Shown piece after piece: positions 1 through 10,294 of a DNA stretch of 64,000 bases. The first letter of the stretch is position 1, and the number at the start of each line of letters is the position of its first letter. A program made the position numbers and the translations under genes. Source of the stretch: Lasiosphaeris hirsuta (lineage: Eukaryota; Ascomycota; Sordariomycetes; Sordariales; Lasiosphaeriaceae); assembly GCA_030549175.1 (NCBI GenBank), contig JAUKUA010000003.1, positions 3,844,001 through 3,908,000 of the forward strand. The letters are read 5' to 3'. The notes beneath the pieces are model-generated. The model had not been told where the DNA came from. It worked only from the letters and a program-made list of their open reading frames with translations, and searched no databases.

Positions 1-2148
1 CCCCTTGAGCAGCTCGGCGAGGGCTGCGTTAACTAGCGTCTCTGATTCGGCATCGAGAGCAGACGTCGCTTCATCGAGTAAGAGAATATCCGGGTCCTTC
101 AAAAGAGCCCGGGCAATAGCAATCCGCTGCTTCTGACCCCCTGACAATTGCGCCCCTCTCGCACCGACCTGCGTCTCTAGACCATCTGGGAAGTCGCTGA
201 TGAAACCGCAGTTTGCCTTCTGGGCCGCCGCGATGACCTCGGTCCGAGTTGCTCGTGGCCGGCCATATGCAATATTCTCAGCAATTGTGCCAGAAAACAA
301 GACCGGTTCTTGAGAGACCATGCCGATGCGGCGTCGGAGTGACTTGACATTCATCTTAGATATGTCGATACCGTTGATGGTGATTGTCCCTGAAGTGGGG
401 TTATAAAAGCGTAGAAGCAAGGAAGCAACTGTTGATTTGCCGCCCCCTGAAGGTCCGACAATGCAAACATTGCTTCCTGAAGGGATTTCAAAGTCGAGGT
501 TGTTGAAGATTGCCACCGCCGGTCTCGTAGGATATGCGAAGGAGACCTCGGAGAACTTGATTGCGCCATGTGCTGAAATAACCTTGACTCCTGCTGTCTG
601 GTGGATGGTTGGCTTCCGGTCTTGGAGCTCAAAGAGACGACTGGCCGCACCAACACCCTTCATGAGCTCCGAGTAGAAGCCACTGACACCGAACAAGCTG
701 GAACCTGCAAAGACGGTATACATCATGAAAGACGTTAAGTCGCCGAGCGTCATAGCCCCTGACCGGACGAGGTTGCCTCCCACAATAAGCATAGCCAAGA
801 TGGTCATGTTTCCAGCCCAGCTCGTCGAGGCAAAGAATGTTCCCGAGATGATAGCATCCCTTCTTCCTAAAGCAAAGATCTTCTTGACCTGCTTGCTGTA
901 CCGCCCAATTTCCTGAACCTCGCCGACAAAGGCTTGGCTGGTTTTGATGTTGCCCAGTCGCTCCTCCGCAATCTTCATAAGGGTACCTACGTTCTTTTGG
1001 ATTTGCCTGCTCAGGTTCCTGATGGTGCGGCCGTAAAAGAACGCTCCCAGTGCAATAGGGGGCACCATAACAAGGATAATGGACGTCAGCTTGGGACTGA
1101 GCCAGGCCATGGCCACAAACCCGGCCGAGCCACTAACAAGGGACCGGAGGCCGTCAGAAACATTTTGGGTAATACTCTTGCCTACAATGACGGTGTCGGA
1201 ATTAAGCCGCGAGATCAAATCGCCGACCCTGTTGGCGTCAAAGAACTCGGCGTCCTGCACATAGGTACGGCGGTAGAGCTGAGTTCGCAGGCGGGAGACC
1301 ACTCGCTCGCCAACGATCCGAAGCAGAATGATGCGCCCGAAGTTTGCCGTCGCGCCGATAGTGAGGAGCACGGCGAGGCCGGTAAAGAACTGGGGCATTG
1401 TTAGGCCAAAAAGGCGGACGTCCTCTGCGGGGTCTTTTGTCGAAAGGTCCAAGATACGCCCCACAGAAAAGGGTATTGACATGGTGACCGACGAGGATAT
1501 GAGGAGCAAGACAAAGGCCGCACCAAGCCACCGGAGCTCAGGTCGCGCGATTTTGATTAGTCGCCAGACCTCTGCGAACCCCGGTTTGCCCTCCTTCCCC
1601 TTGCCTTCCTTGGAGAGACGGGCGCTCATGTTGACGTGGGCGGCCTTGGCTGCTTTTGCGCTTCTCTGGAACCCATGCGCCTTGAGGTGGTCCAACTCTA
1701 TCTGGTCGCGCTCCTGCTCCTGCTCCCGCTCCTGTCCCTGCTCCCGCTCCTGCTCCTGCGCCAGTGTCTGCGCTTGCTCCTGTGTGGCCCTAGTGATTGG
1801 CTCTTTTTTGCCTTGGCCCGCTTCTCGCAGCGATGGCTGCGTTGTCGACAGCTGACGCAAGATATTTATCGGGGATGACCATCTCGGCTCCGACAGGAGA
1901 CGTGGTCTTGAAGTGCTGCTCTGGGCAACGACAGTCGGGATGCATGACCGTGATACGATAGGCTTGCCCGGGGAGAGAGAGGAGAATGAACGGCATGGCT
2001 TGGAGGGGGGACCCCAGGGCGAAGAAAAGGCTGATTGAGTGGTGCTGGAATCTCGGTATAAGACGGGGACAGTGGGTGACGCGAGAGCGGAGCTGATGCC
2101 GCGTTGCGGGAGCAGCATCGCGCGGCGGACTGCCACTCCCGAAACCAT
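1..2148 (-). CDS. MDL1: Mitochondrial half-size ABC transporter, MDL1-like (C-terminus beyond window)
   Basis: An exporter of the inner mitochondrial membrane; in yeast Mdl1 is linked to export of peptides made by matrix proteolysis. The reading frame is open without an intron for 716 codons from ATG at 2148 to base 1, so only the last part of the nucleotide-binding domain is missing. The N-terminus (MVSGVAVRRAMLLPQRG) is basic and Ser-rich like a presequence; a second in-frame Met lies at residue 11, and an in-frame stop lies further upstream. A Glu/Gln-rich linker follows near residues 120-150, then the membrane domain with motifs such as GDLISRLNSDT. The ATPase domain shows Walker A (GPSGGGKST, about residue 565), the signature LSGGQKQR (about 670) and Walker B (ILLLDEAT). 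It could be an MDL2-type paralogue. It lies downstream of RTT103 on the same strand. Confidence 0.9.
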   Translation of the reverse strand, partial: MVSGVAVRRAMLLPQRGISSALASPTVPVLYRDSSTTQSAFSSPWGPPSKPCRSFSSLSPGKPIVSRSCIPTVVAQSSTSRPRLLSEPRWSSPINILRQLSTTQPSLREAGQGKKEPITRATQEQAQTLAQEQEREQGQEREQEQERDQIELDHLKAHGFQRSAKAAKAAHVNMSARLSKEGKGKEGKPGFAEVWRLIKIARPELRWLGAAFVLLLISSSVTMSIPFSVGRILDLSTKDPAEDVRLFGLTMPQFFTGLAVLLTIGATANFGRIILLRIVGERVVSRLRTQLYRRTYVQDAEFFDANRVGDLISRLNSDTVIVGKSITQNVSDGLRSLVSGSAGFVAMAWLSPKLTSIILVMVPPIALGAFFYGRTIRNLSRQIQKNVGTLMKIAEERLGNIKTSQAFVGEVQEIGRYSKQVKKIFALGRRDAIISGTFFASTSWAGNMTILAMLIVGGNLVRSGAMTLGDLTSFMMYTVFAGSSLFGVSGFYSELMKGVGAASRLFELQDRKPTIHQTAGVKVISAHGAIKFSEVSFAYPTRPAVAIFNNLDFEIPSGSNVCIVGPSGGGKSTVASLLLRFYNPTSGTITINGIDISKMNVKSLRRRIGMVSQEPVLFSGTIAENIAYGRPRATRTEVIAAAQKANCGFISDFPDGLETQVGARGAQLSGGQKQRIAIARALLKDPDILLLDEATSALDAESETLVNAALAELLKG

Positions 2149-2983
2149 TCTGAGTGCAATTGTGTGGAAGCAGGCGTTGCTCTCGCTATCTCGGAAGATA
2201 CAGCTGCTGGTCGGCTGTCATGTCGAATCTTCGCTCTTGGCTGTCCATGCCCTTGGTCCTGGTGTTCGCATGTGAAGGAATGCAAGGGGGAAAAGGCAAG
2301 ACTGGAGGTCGGAGCGATCCTTGTCGACATTTTCCAGTTATGTCCGAGACAGGTCAAGTACAGCTCGGGATTCCGTCATTGCCGAGCCCCGTGCGCGGTT
2401 TTCGGTTCGGGCAGCTGTGGTTGGGACCCGCCGGACCTTGAGCCTCGGGAACATCGCCTGCCATTGCTACCTAGGCACTCCGTACTGTATTTTATCTGCA
2501 TGTCACCGTCTTCACAGACAGCGATCAATTATTGCGCATATGACGTGGCTTTACAGCCATTTTGATAATAAGCGATAAGCTCAATCCCTAAGATACTTTA
2601 CCAATCTGAAATATAGGTAACCTCACGGACAGAGAGAGCCGCTAGAACAACCAGACAATGCCCAAATCGATTTAAGGCAAACTTTTCCCCAAGGGCCCAC
2701 CTACTACTTGTTATACTGCAAGGCTTTGCTTCATCCGTCCGCGTCGTTACAAATTAACGACAGCGGCACATGCATGTTGCTGCTGATGTATACAATACAT
2801 ATAAATTTCATAATACACTAATGACCGACATTCCTACTCCTGTCATACACAAGTGGGCAGAAAATAGTACAGGTAGATTCCACAACTGCCTAGACCTAGA
2901 CCTGGACCTAGAGGCTCCAATATTTGCTAGAATCGACGACTGTCATTGGCTGGCCCACAAGGGAGAGGATCGAGACTGGAAGC
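2149..2983. promoter_or_regulatory. Intergenic: RTT103 3' end and MDL1 upstream region
   Basis: There is no credible gene here; the ORFs are short and lack recognisable domains. The stretch should hold the RTT103 3' UTR and the MDL1 promoter and leader. A small hexamer array sits at 2889-2912. Confidence 0.5.
2889..2912 (+). repeat. Hexamer microsatellite (CCTAGA)4, one unit variant
   Basis: Four tandem six-base units, CCTAGA CCTAGA CCTGGA CCTAGA, lie just beyond the RTT103 stop codon, probably in its 3' UTR. Confidence 0.8.
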
Positions 2984-4488
2984 TCAAGCGTGACCATCTT
3001 TCCGTAGTATCTCAGCAACATCAGCATCTATTCCGTCGTCGTTGCCAAGATCCGGGAAGTCATCAGAGGTCTCAATCTTGCGCTTTTTGTTTCCATTGAG
3101 CGGCACAGCCTGGTATTGAGAGGCCAGGTTGGACAGCATCTCGATACCTGGCGCTGACGGAAATGTAGTCTGTGGGGGAGGACTGCCAAAGACCGGCAAG
3201 GTGCGCGACTGGCCGTTCTGTCCCCCGGGAGAGCCGGTGCTGGCATAAATGTCACCATCATGGTCCTGAACGTGCGGCGGCGTGAGCGCCTCAACCTGTG
3301 GGCGGTCCGGCTCAGGGACAGGGCTTCCGGAAGGGCGGCTGCCAGGCGTCTGCTCCTTGCTGTTGGAGGGCAAACCGCCGATGATCGCAAGCTCAACCTC
3401 TTGCTTTTTGGCCTCGGCAAGCGTTCGGCGGCCACTCAACTCCATTAGTTGGCTCTCGTCTCTCTCCAAGGCCTCCCGGTTGGTTACCAGTATCTTCTCC
3501 AGCGCCGTAATCAGCTCCTTCCGAGCCTTGATGCATTCTGTCACAGCACCCTCGGCGCTGGCAAGGTTTTTCAGCAGGCCAGTAAGACGCGCAGCATGGA
3601 CTGCGGCCGCCGGTGTCTGACTCGCAGGGTCGGTCAGCTTCTCAAATTCGGCGTTGGCGGCGAGGAGGGTGTTCTTCATCGGATGAACGCTCTTTGTGAC
3701 ACTCTGCTGAGGCGCAACTAGTGAGCTGAGCTCGGAAGGGATAGGCGAGGCTGCCACTGAACCGAACATTGGACCGCCAAAGCCGCCAACCTTGGCCGAG
3801 CTGCGAGTTTTGTCAAGCTCTGATCGATGGTATTAGTGACCGGGCCGGTATGGTTGAAACCCCTCCTGGCTTTGGACTTACCATCTAGTCGGCCTTCCAT
3901 TGCATCTTGAATATCGCGTTCAAAGATGTTTCGCTCCCTCCAAACATCGACTACTCTCCGAAGTTTGGATTGGACGTCTGCGGTGGCGCCTTTGTATGCA
4001 ACTGCCGTAGCGTCCGCAATGAAGGGCGAAAATGCTTGAAGAAAGTCATCCTTATGGCGAGCCTTAGATTGCTGCGTTACTTCTGTGACGGGATTGGATG
4101 GTTAGCTTAAATGCTGAAAACCGGAGCGGGAGTCGCCGAGGATTTTGCTCTTCAACGCAGCTGGAGCCTGGGGAGGCTGTCACATAACTGTCCTGGCACG
4201 CACTGGGCTGCTGGTGGACTAAACTGACCGTTTGCAAGATAGATCATATTCAGTCTCTTTGGACTGGGTAGCTCCTTGAGCTTTGTCAACCAGAGGTGGA
4301 CAGTTTGGGCCGCGTGCCGCCTGCGTGAAAGGGTCAGCGCATGCGCGACAAAGCAAACACAGAGTCATTGTTGATTGCATTTGCGCTTACCGATGGAACA
4401 TGATCCACTGGGCTGTGGTTGCGATACTGTCGTGACTCTCATTCAAGGCCGACAGCTTGGAGAGCACAGCATCATCGGTGTACGCCAT
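2984..4488 (-). CDS. RTT103: Rtt103-like RNA polymerase II CTD-interacting (CID) protein
   Basis: Binds the phosphorylated CTD of RNA polymerase II and links it to 3'-end termination factors in the nucleus. The exons read 4488-4391, 4320-4229, 4082-3882 and 3819-2984, join in phase and give 408 residues. The N-terminus (MAYTDDAVLSKLSALNES, then WIMFHRRHAA, LPSPKRLNMIYLANEV, QQSKARHKDDF, VVDVWRERNIFERDI) is a CTD-interaction domain over about residues 1-135. A helical, probably coiled-coil stretch follows, then a Pro/Ser-rich tail with a basic KKRK patch and an acidic end. The length suits the family. It shares a 767 bp divergent region with clathrin light chain. Exon borders were chosen from GT/AG sites and conservation of the CID; they are inferred, not tested against RNA. 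Confidence 0.9.
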
Positions 4489-5255
4489 GTCGAAAGATTG
4501 GGGGGATGGAGCTAGAAAGAAAGTAGGGGAGGTGCTGAGGTGGGTGGTTGGTATTTGACAGGACAGTCGTGCTCAGAGGCGAAGACTGGGTGCGAAGTGC
4601 GTGATTGGCTTTTTATGGTGTGTGCCTTGCTTGTTCAACTCAAAGGCTCATCTCATCTACGAGGCCGCAATTCTCAGAAGACCTGGACCTGGCTCCAACC
4701 AGTTGGTCCTGATATTGCAGTCTATTCCACTCCGCAATAAGACCTGCCCGCCTCGAATTAAACAATCCAGGGTTCCAATAAAAGACGCTGCGTCCCTAAG
4801 CCGACAATTGTGTCTGCTTGACTGCATGCACGGAAGCGATGACGCGTGATAGTGTGTTTGCTCGGTGGTCTCAAATGTGAAAGATGGAACGAGGTGGGAG
4901 AACACTAGCTAATTAAATGTGAAGGAGGCTGGAGCTTGCCGAGTTGCATCTGAAAGATCTGAGCCGCAGCTAGTGTACCGTTTAGTTGAATACTTGATAA
5001 GCTCTAACCCGCTTCACAGATATCCCGCTCTCTGCAACGAAGCTGGGCCAATAGCGACGTTGCTCAGCTCAGCTCGATCCTGCTGAAAGCCAGCGTAGCC
5101 GTAGCCTTGCAAACAGGGCAACTGAGAGACAGCCACCGTGCTTCAACAAATCTTGATCTGGACACGACGCCCTTCTCAAACCCCACTCGATAAATCCCCC
5201 CAGAATTATTGAAATTCGCCTATAGTACATCGAACCAAACCCCCCATTCGGCAAG
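4489..5255. promoter_or_regulatory. Divergent promoter region RTT103 / clathrin light chain
   Basis: The 767 bp between two start codons on opposite strands contains no supported ORF. It must hold both promoters and leaders. I see no motif I would name with confidence. Confidence 0.55.
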
Positions 5256-6079
5256 ATGGCTGACAGATTCCCATCCCTGGAGGACTTTGATTCGGGCGGT
5301 AAGTTCGAACTGGGCTCCGGTTCCTTCTCAATCTTGTCCATACTAACATTGCGCCCAAGCCCAGACAGATATCAAGAATGCATCCGACAGCCCCTCTACG
5401 AGCAACTTCCTTGAGCGGGAGAAGGCTATTCTTGGCGATGACGCCCACCAGTTTGCGACAGTCGAGGATGCCGACTTTGATGACGACGACGATCTTCTAG
5501 GGGGTGGCATCGGAGCTCCCAGCGGCAATGTTGCCTTTGAGAGCCAATTCCCGGATATTTCCACCCCTAACGAGGTATGATAGAACAATTATTCGCAGCC
5601 TGGAGAAGGATCTAACTGTGTTGGTTAAGGGTGTCACGCCAGGAGGCTCGATTACTGGCCCCTCGGTTAGCTATAATTCCGGCTATGCGGCCTTCACCGA
5701 GGAGGAGCAAGAACCCGAGGTGATCAAGAACTGGCGTGAGAAGCGGGATGCCCAGAATGCGAAGCGCGCGGAGCAGTTTGCTGCCCAGCGAGCTGAGACC
5801 GTTCAAGAGGCCCAGCAAAACATTGACGACTTCTATGAGAACTACAACAACAAGAAGGAAAAGACTATCATTCAGTCACGTAAGGAGGCAGAACAGTTCC
5901 TCGCCAACCGCGAAGATATAACCTCTGGGGGCACAAGCTGGGAGCGCATCTCGAAGCTCGTAGATGTGAGTGGAAAGGGCCCCAAGGGCGGCGCGGCAGG
6001 CTCTGGGAAAGAACGCTTCCGTGAGCTGCTGACCAGCCTTCGGAAGGATGAGAAGGCCCCTGGCGCAGAGGGGTACTAG
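5256..6079 (+). CDS. CLC1: Clathrin light chain
   Basis: The regulatory subunit of the clathrin triskelion, acting at the trans-Golgi network, endosomes and plasma membrane. Exons 5256-5298, 5360-5574 and 5630-6079 join in phase to 235 residues. The first intron carries a perfect TACTAAC branch site at 5341 and the second a CTAAC. The protein starts MADRFPSLEDFDSG, has an acidic segment (EDADFDDDDDLLGGG), then the long helical heavy-chain-binding region with a Trp-containing motif (VIKNWREKRD) and a C-terminal segment around WERISKLVD. Order and length match fungal light chains. It is convergent with COX7. Confidence 0.95.
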
Positions 6080-6453
6080 GACACCGTTCGAGCTGAGTTA
6101 GTCATATGATATGATGAAAAAAAAAAACAGCTGCTGTTTTGCTCTGCGCACTCCGCCGAGGCGATGGGGTTTACAGGACACATTTGGCGTATTGTAATTT
6201 TAGAAGAGGTCTGCTCTCCCAGGCATAGGAACAGGATTTTCGGGAAATAGTGGCGTCAATATTAATGGGATCGCGATCGATAATGCAATGCATGTAAGGG
6301 AAGGAGCCTTGGCTCGACAACCTGTTGTTCTGGCGCAAAGTACCAAGCAGCTGCCTTTGCTGTATCTTATTGCCGGTGCTATACACATACAGTCACATCG
6401 TCTGCATCCAGGAATCCCCTTGCATTCCCCTCTAGCTCTTTAGCTTCGCATGC
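6080..6453. other. Convergent 3' intergenic spacer (clathrin light chain / COX7)
   Basis: The 374 bp between two stop codons of convergent genes has no supported gene; it presumably holds both 3' UTRs. A run of ten A lies at 6117-6126. Confidence 0.5.
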
Positions 6454-6914
6454 TTAGTCCTTGCCAAACCAGGTCTTGTAGCCCAAAACAGTGCGACCCA
6501 TCGCGTACATGCTCGCTAGATGCCGTCAGTAGTTGTAGATAGCTGAATAGATCATTCAGTTCCTACCTCCGAATGTTCCCCACATGACAACCAGGTAGGG
6601 TGTGAGCATGATGTTGCTCCTCGGGGCCTGCGTCATTTCGTCAGTACTTTGCAGTCCAGCCGACTTCGGGCCCGCTCTCGACTCACAATCTTCCAGATAC
6701 GGGTGTGGGCTCGGTATGCCTGCTGGTAAGCACGCTGGTGCTCTGGCACTTTGTTCGGGGCATTGACGAGGCTGGAGAAAGTGTGTGTTAGCCTCTATTG
6801 TGTGAAGTCGTACGAGGGGCCAAAGGCAAGCTATTGGCGGCCGGCAGCGTGCGATATCGCTCGGATCTTTGGACTGGGTGTTCTTCTCTGCTGTGGGGAG
6901 CAAGCTTACGCCAT
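6454..6914 (-). CDS. COX7: Cytochrome c oxidase subunit VIIa-type (Cox7)
   Basis: A small single-span subunit of respiratory complex IV in the inner mitochondrial membrane. It is split over four tiny exons: 6914-6910 (only ATGGC), 6771-6687, 6627-6567 and 6515-6454. These join in phase to 70 residues. The family pattern NKVPEHQRAYQ lies at the N-terminus, followed by a hydrophobic span (LTPYLVVMWGTFGASMYAMG) and the tail GYKTWFGKD. No single exon would be seen as an ORF, so automated calling may miss it. Assignment to Cox7/VIIa rests on the NKV..Q pattern and the single membrane span. Exon junctions are inferred. Start codons of this gene and the PPR-like gene are about 440 bp apart. Confidence 0.82.
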
Positions 6915-7356
6915 TTTGTGAGGTTCAGGGTCGATTATGGCGATACCTTGGGTAGAGAGCGAAAGCTGGAGACGTTGATTGCAAGGAGGTGAGCTTTGAG
7001 CCTGTCGCTCGGCTGCTCACGAATCCTGGATTGGTGGATGGATGAGTTGGTCAATGCGGGAAGGTGACTAAGCGCTTCTCTGAACCCTCTATATCTGCCA
7101 AGGTGCCAAGGTTGGAGGCTCTGGAGATAGCTGCACCCATGTCGGTTGACCAAAATATTTGACAAACTTTGAACACGAGAGCGATGATGACCACCGCGAC
7201 CCAAACTCATCCTACGAATTGCGGAGAATTTATCAATAATACCACCTCGACACGGCCCAAACAATGAGACGGTGAGATACCTCATATGGTTCTCGCACTC
7301 GACACAATGCCGAATATCGCGTCCGACAATTCGAGATTGGAATTCTGGACGCTAAA
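6915..7356. promoter_or_regulatory. Divergent promoter region COX7 / PPR-like gene
   Basis: The 442 bp between divergent start codons contains no supported ORF. Both neighbours encode predicted mitochondrial proteins, so shared control is possible but not shown. Confidence 0.5.
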
Positions 7357-9915
7357 ATGCGGAGGTTGACTCGCCCATTGCAACAGATAGCACGATATCA
7401 CCCGAGCGCTCTTCCTAGTAATGGAAAACCTAAACAGCTTCCCTGGCCACCACCCGCGCTATCCAACCCGCCGGCTCCTGCGATTCCCGGGACCGCAACT
7501 CTCTACAAGACGATGATCCAGCCGCCGCTAGATACATTGCTCCCCCATTTCCTCGCCAGAGCCAAGCGTCTCCCTTCTGAATTCCAAACCGATGGGGTCA
7601 GCCCTCCTCGCCCTGCAAACGAACCGACCCATCCTGTCGACCTACAAAAGGGTGTGGTCGACTATGGGAAATGGCACTGGCTGAGTCTGTCCAAGGAACG
7701 ACTGGCTTTTGAATCTGATTTCCTCACACCCCCAGACCCAGCATCAGCACCAATTCGGTTGGTTGATTTGCCGGAGAATGAGAACGACATTCATCTTTGG
7801 CTTTGCATTCTCGATTTCCGCAAGCTGGATAGTTTCACCGGGATTTGTCAGGTTATGAGCGAGTTGATGAAACGGAAGACTTTGCACGAGGTACAAGGCC
7901 GTGCGGCGGAGAGATTCTGGGGCACCATACTCTCCGCCGGGTTGAAGCATCAACAGGACCATTTATTGGAGAATGTCTGGGCCTATACTCAGTGGCTCTA
8001 TGAGAAACATGGGAAGCGGTGGCCGAATATATATTGGTACAGCATTGATTATTTCACCAACAAAGCGCGGAAAAAAGATGCTGAACTTTGGCACTCTCGT
8101 CTTAGTCCAAACTTCGGCCCTGATGCAGCTACATTCGAGCTGTTGCTGAAAAAACTTCTCTCATATAACAACCACACCCGCCATGAGATCTCACGAGTTA
8201 AGCGTGAGGAGATCGTACGATGGTTATATCGGGAAACCCCATATCGTAATCTCTACGACGCGGTCGTTCCATTTCTCTATGAGAGAGGGTTTTCCAATTA
8301 CGCTGCCATTTGGCGGAAGATCCTTGTCGACAATGGCGACCTACCTCGTTCTCATGCTTCAAGAACGTTTCTACAGTTTCTCTCTACGTATGAGCCAAAG
8401 ATACAACTCACGAAGACGGAAATTGTTGTGAGAGACTTGAAAAGTCCAAGCCTCCAGAGCGGTCAAGGGGAAATAAACGGGCAAGGGCAGAACATGCGGT
8501 ACCTGATCAACAAGGTCCACGGCCAGACATTCGGCATCGAAGAAAAGGCTTACAATGACGAACTGGGTGCACGGTGGTTTGCAAGCACCTGGGTGTCACT
8601 CGATTTTGTCATCGACTCAATTCGTTTTCTCGGGTTCACAAGTATTGGCCCGCTTTCGCTACAATCTCTTGCGTTGAGGGAGTCTAATACTAAGGGAATT
8701 ATACGACGCATCAACCAACTAGAAAAGGCCGGGATCGGCCTCGGTACGTCGACTTATGCCAGTGCCATACGGAACTGGGCGGCGGCTAGCAATGAGGACA
8801 TGCTCCAACAAATCCTGCAGTCCGATATGCACCCTGATGTTTACGACGACGGTTATTTGCAGCGGCATGTTTTTGGGGAGGCTCTTTCGACTGGGGACTG
8901 GAGTCAGTATCGTCTGCTTTTCGAAGCTAGAATCTCTCTCCTCACCCAATTAATAACGGAGGCTTCGAACCAGCTTCTCATAATCTGCTTGGGGGCCAAC
9001 AACCAACCGCTAATAACCAAGATCATTGATGCGATGCAGCACAAAGGAATCGAGCTATTCCCGCGGAGCGTTGGTGCAATCTCAACGCACATCATTCGAA
9101 ATGTATCGCCAGCGAGGGGGGACGACATCAGCGTCGCAGTCTTCTATGGGCGCCTGTGTAGTCGGGTGATTGGGCTGCAATGTCCGCCTTCAGTTGAAGC
9201 CATGCGAATCCTCTTGGAGAAAATAGGACGGAGCCGGCGCATGCAGGACTTCCTGGAACTCGCAACGAAGTTCATCGACTACTACCATCATGCTCGGTTG
9301 CAGGATCGCAACACGCGCTTCCATGTCCTCGATGTGGCTCCTCAGTTTCGTGAGTCTGCGGCAAAAGACGGTTTCCAAGTTATGCCACATCAGCTGGATA
9401 TACACCACAAACTCCACCCAGTTCAGCAAGTCTTCCGCAAAAATATGCAAAGCGCACTAGTCCGGTGGACCTTTCATCAAGATCTGGTCTGTCTCCGAGA
9501 GATGGTCGCCCCCACCCTGTCAACCTCGTTGCACTTCACGACTGGAATTCGCATACTGGCGCTGCTCAAGAGGGCAGGTGTTGCCATAGACAGCAGAGAT
9601 GTTGCCAAGACCGTTATGCTCAACTTGGCCAAGTTGACCAGAAGTGGCAGACTACGGTCCCTTTGTCCTGACTATGCAGTCGATCTACTATCTCCAAGAG
9701 CGAGAAAACGGTGGATCTTGAAGCCCGCCAGGGACATGTGCCATCACGCCTGGGGCGAAAGGTTCCTACCAAGACTAAAAACTTTGGTGGCAGAGGTTCG
9801 GTACTGGGAGCATTATCAAAAGATCTTAAGGTTCCGGGATATACGCTTCAGGATAAGGCGCATAAACAGACACGCTCGTGGAACGTCGGGCAAACGGTCG
9901 TTGAGATTGCGCTAA
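7357..9915 (+). CDS. Large mitochondrial pentatricopeptide-repeat-like protein
   Basis: An intronless frame of 852 codons. The N-terminus (MRRLTRPLQQIARYHPSAL) is basic and lacks acidic residues, as expected for a mitochondrial presequence, and is followed by a Pro-rich stretch. The body is built of helical segments with repeated small/aromatic patterns such as FTGICQVMSELMKRK and LLLKKLLSYNN, consistent with degenerate PPR or related alpha-helical RNA-binding repeats. The C-terminus is very basic (RFRDIRFRIRRINRHARG). By analogy it may act in processing or translation of mitochondrial transcripts, but I do not recognise the specific orthologue and the PPR call is tentative. The next gene, TLG2, is convergent. 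Confidence 0.75.
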   Translation: MRRLTRPLQQIARYHPSALPSNGKPKQLPWPPPALSNPPAPAIPGTATLYKTMIQPPLDTLLPHFLARAKRLPSEFQTDGVSPPRPANEPTHPVDLQKGVVDYGKWHWLSLSKERLAFESDFLTPPDPASAPIRLVDLPENENDIHLWLCILDFRKLDSFTGICQVMSELMKRKTLHEVQGRAAERFWGTILSAGLKHQQDHLLENVWAYTQWLYEKHGKRWPNIYWYSIDYFTNKARKKDAELWHSRLSPNFGPDAATFELLLKKLLSYNNHTRHEISRVKREEIVRWLYRETPYRNLYDAVVPFLYERGFSNYAAIWRKILVDNGDLPRSHASRTFLQFLSTYEPKIQLTKTEIVVRDLKSPSLQSGQGEINGQGQNMRYLINKVHGQTFGIEEKAYNDELGARWFASTWVSLDFVIDSIRFLGFTSIGPLSLQSLALRESNTKGIIRRINQLEKAGIGLGTSTYASAIRNWAAASNEDMLQQILQSDMHPDVYDDGYLQRHVFGEALSTGDWSQYRLLFEARISLLTQLITEASNQLLIICLGANNQPLITKIIDAMQHKGIELFPRSVGAISTHIIRNVSPARGDDISVAVFYGRLCSRVIGLQCPPSVEAMRILLEKIGRSRRMQDFLELATKFIDYYHHARLQDRNTRFHVLDVAPQFRESAAKDGFQVMPHQLDIHHKLHPVQQVFRKNMQSALVRWTFHQDLVCLREMVAPTLSTSLHFTTGIRILALLKRAGVAIDSRDVAKTVMLNLAKLTRSGRLRSLCPDYAVDLLSPRARKRWILKPARDMCHHAWGERFLPRLKTLVAEVRYWEHYQKILRFRDIRFRIRRINRHARGTSGKRSLRLR

Positions 9916-10294
9916 AGAGGATCTTACAGCTACAATGGACGATCGAAATCGATTGTTTAAAACAATCCCAAGCTCGGATAGGGGAGCTAGTTAACTAGTG
10001 ACTGTCTGCCAAAGAGGCGGGCACGAGATTTTGATGAGTACGCCATTGCAGGTGAACCTTTCCTGCGGTGCGACCGGAAATTCTGTACATATATACATGT
10101 GTAATTATTCAAGAGCAAAAAAAAGGAAAAGGCCTGTTCCGCAGAGCAGATTAGGTTTTTAATTGTAACAGTGTGGAGTAAAACACGGTCGTGGATGTGT
10201 CCCCTGTCGGGGGCTAGACACGTCTACCTGTACTGAACCTCCGTCATGTGGTTCTTTCGTTTTCGAAATCCGGAATCTCTGGGTCAAACCGCTG
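9916..10294. other. Convergent 3' spacer (PPR-like gene / TLG2)
   Basis: The 379 bp between two convergent stop codons has no supported gene; it presumably contains both 3' UTRs. Confidence 0.5.
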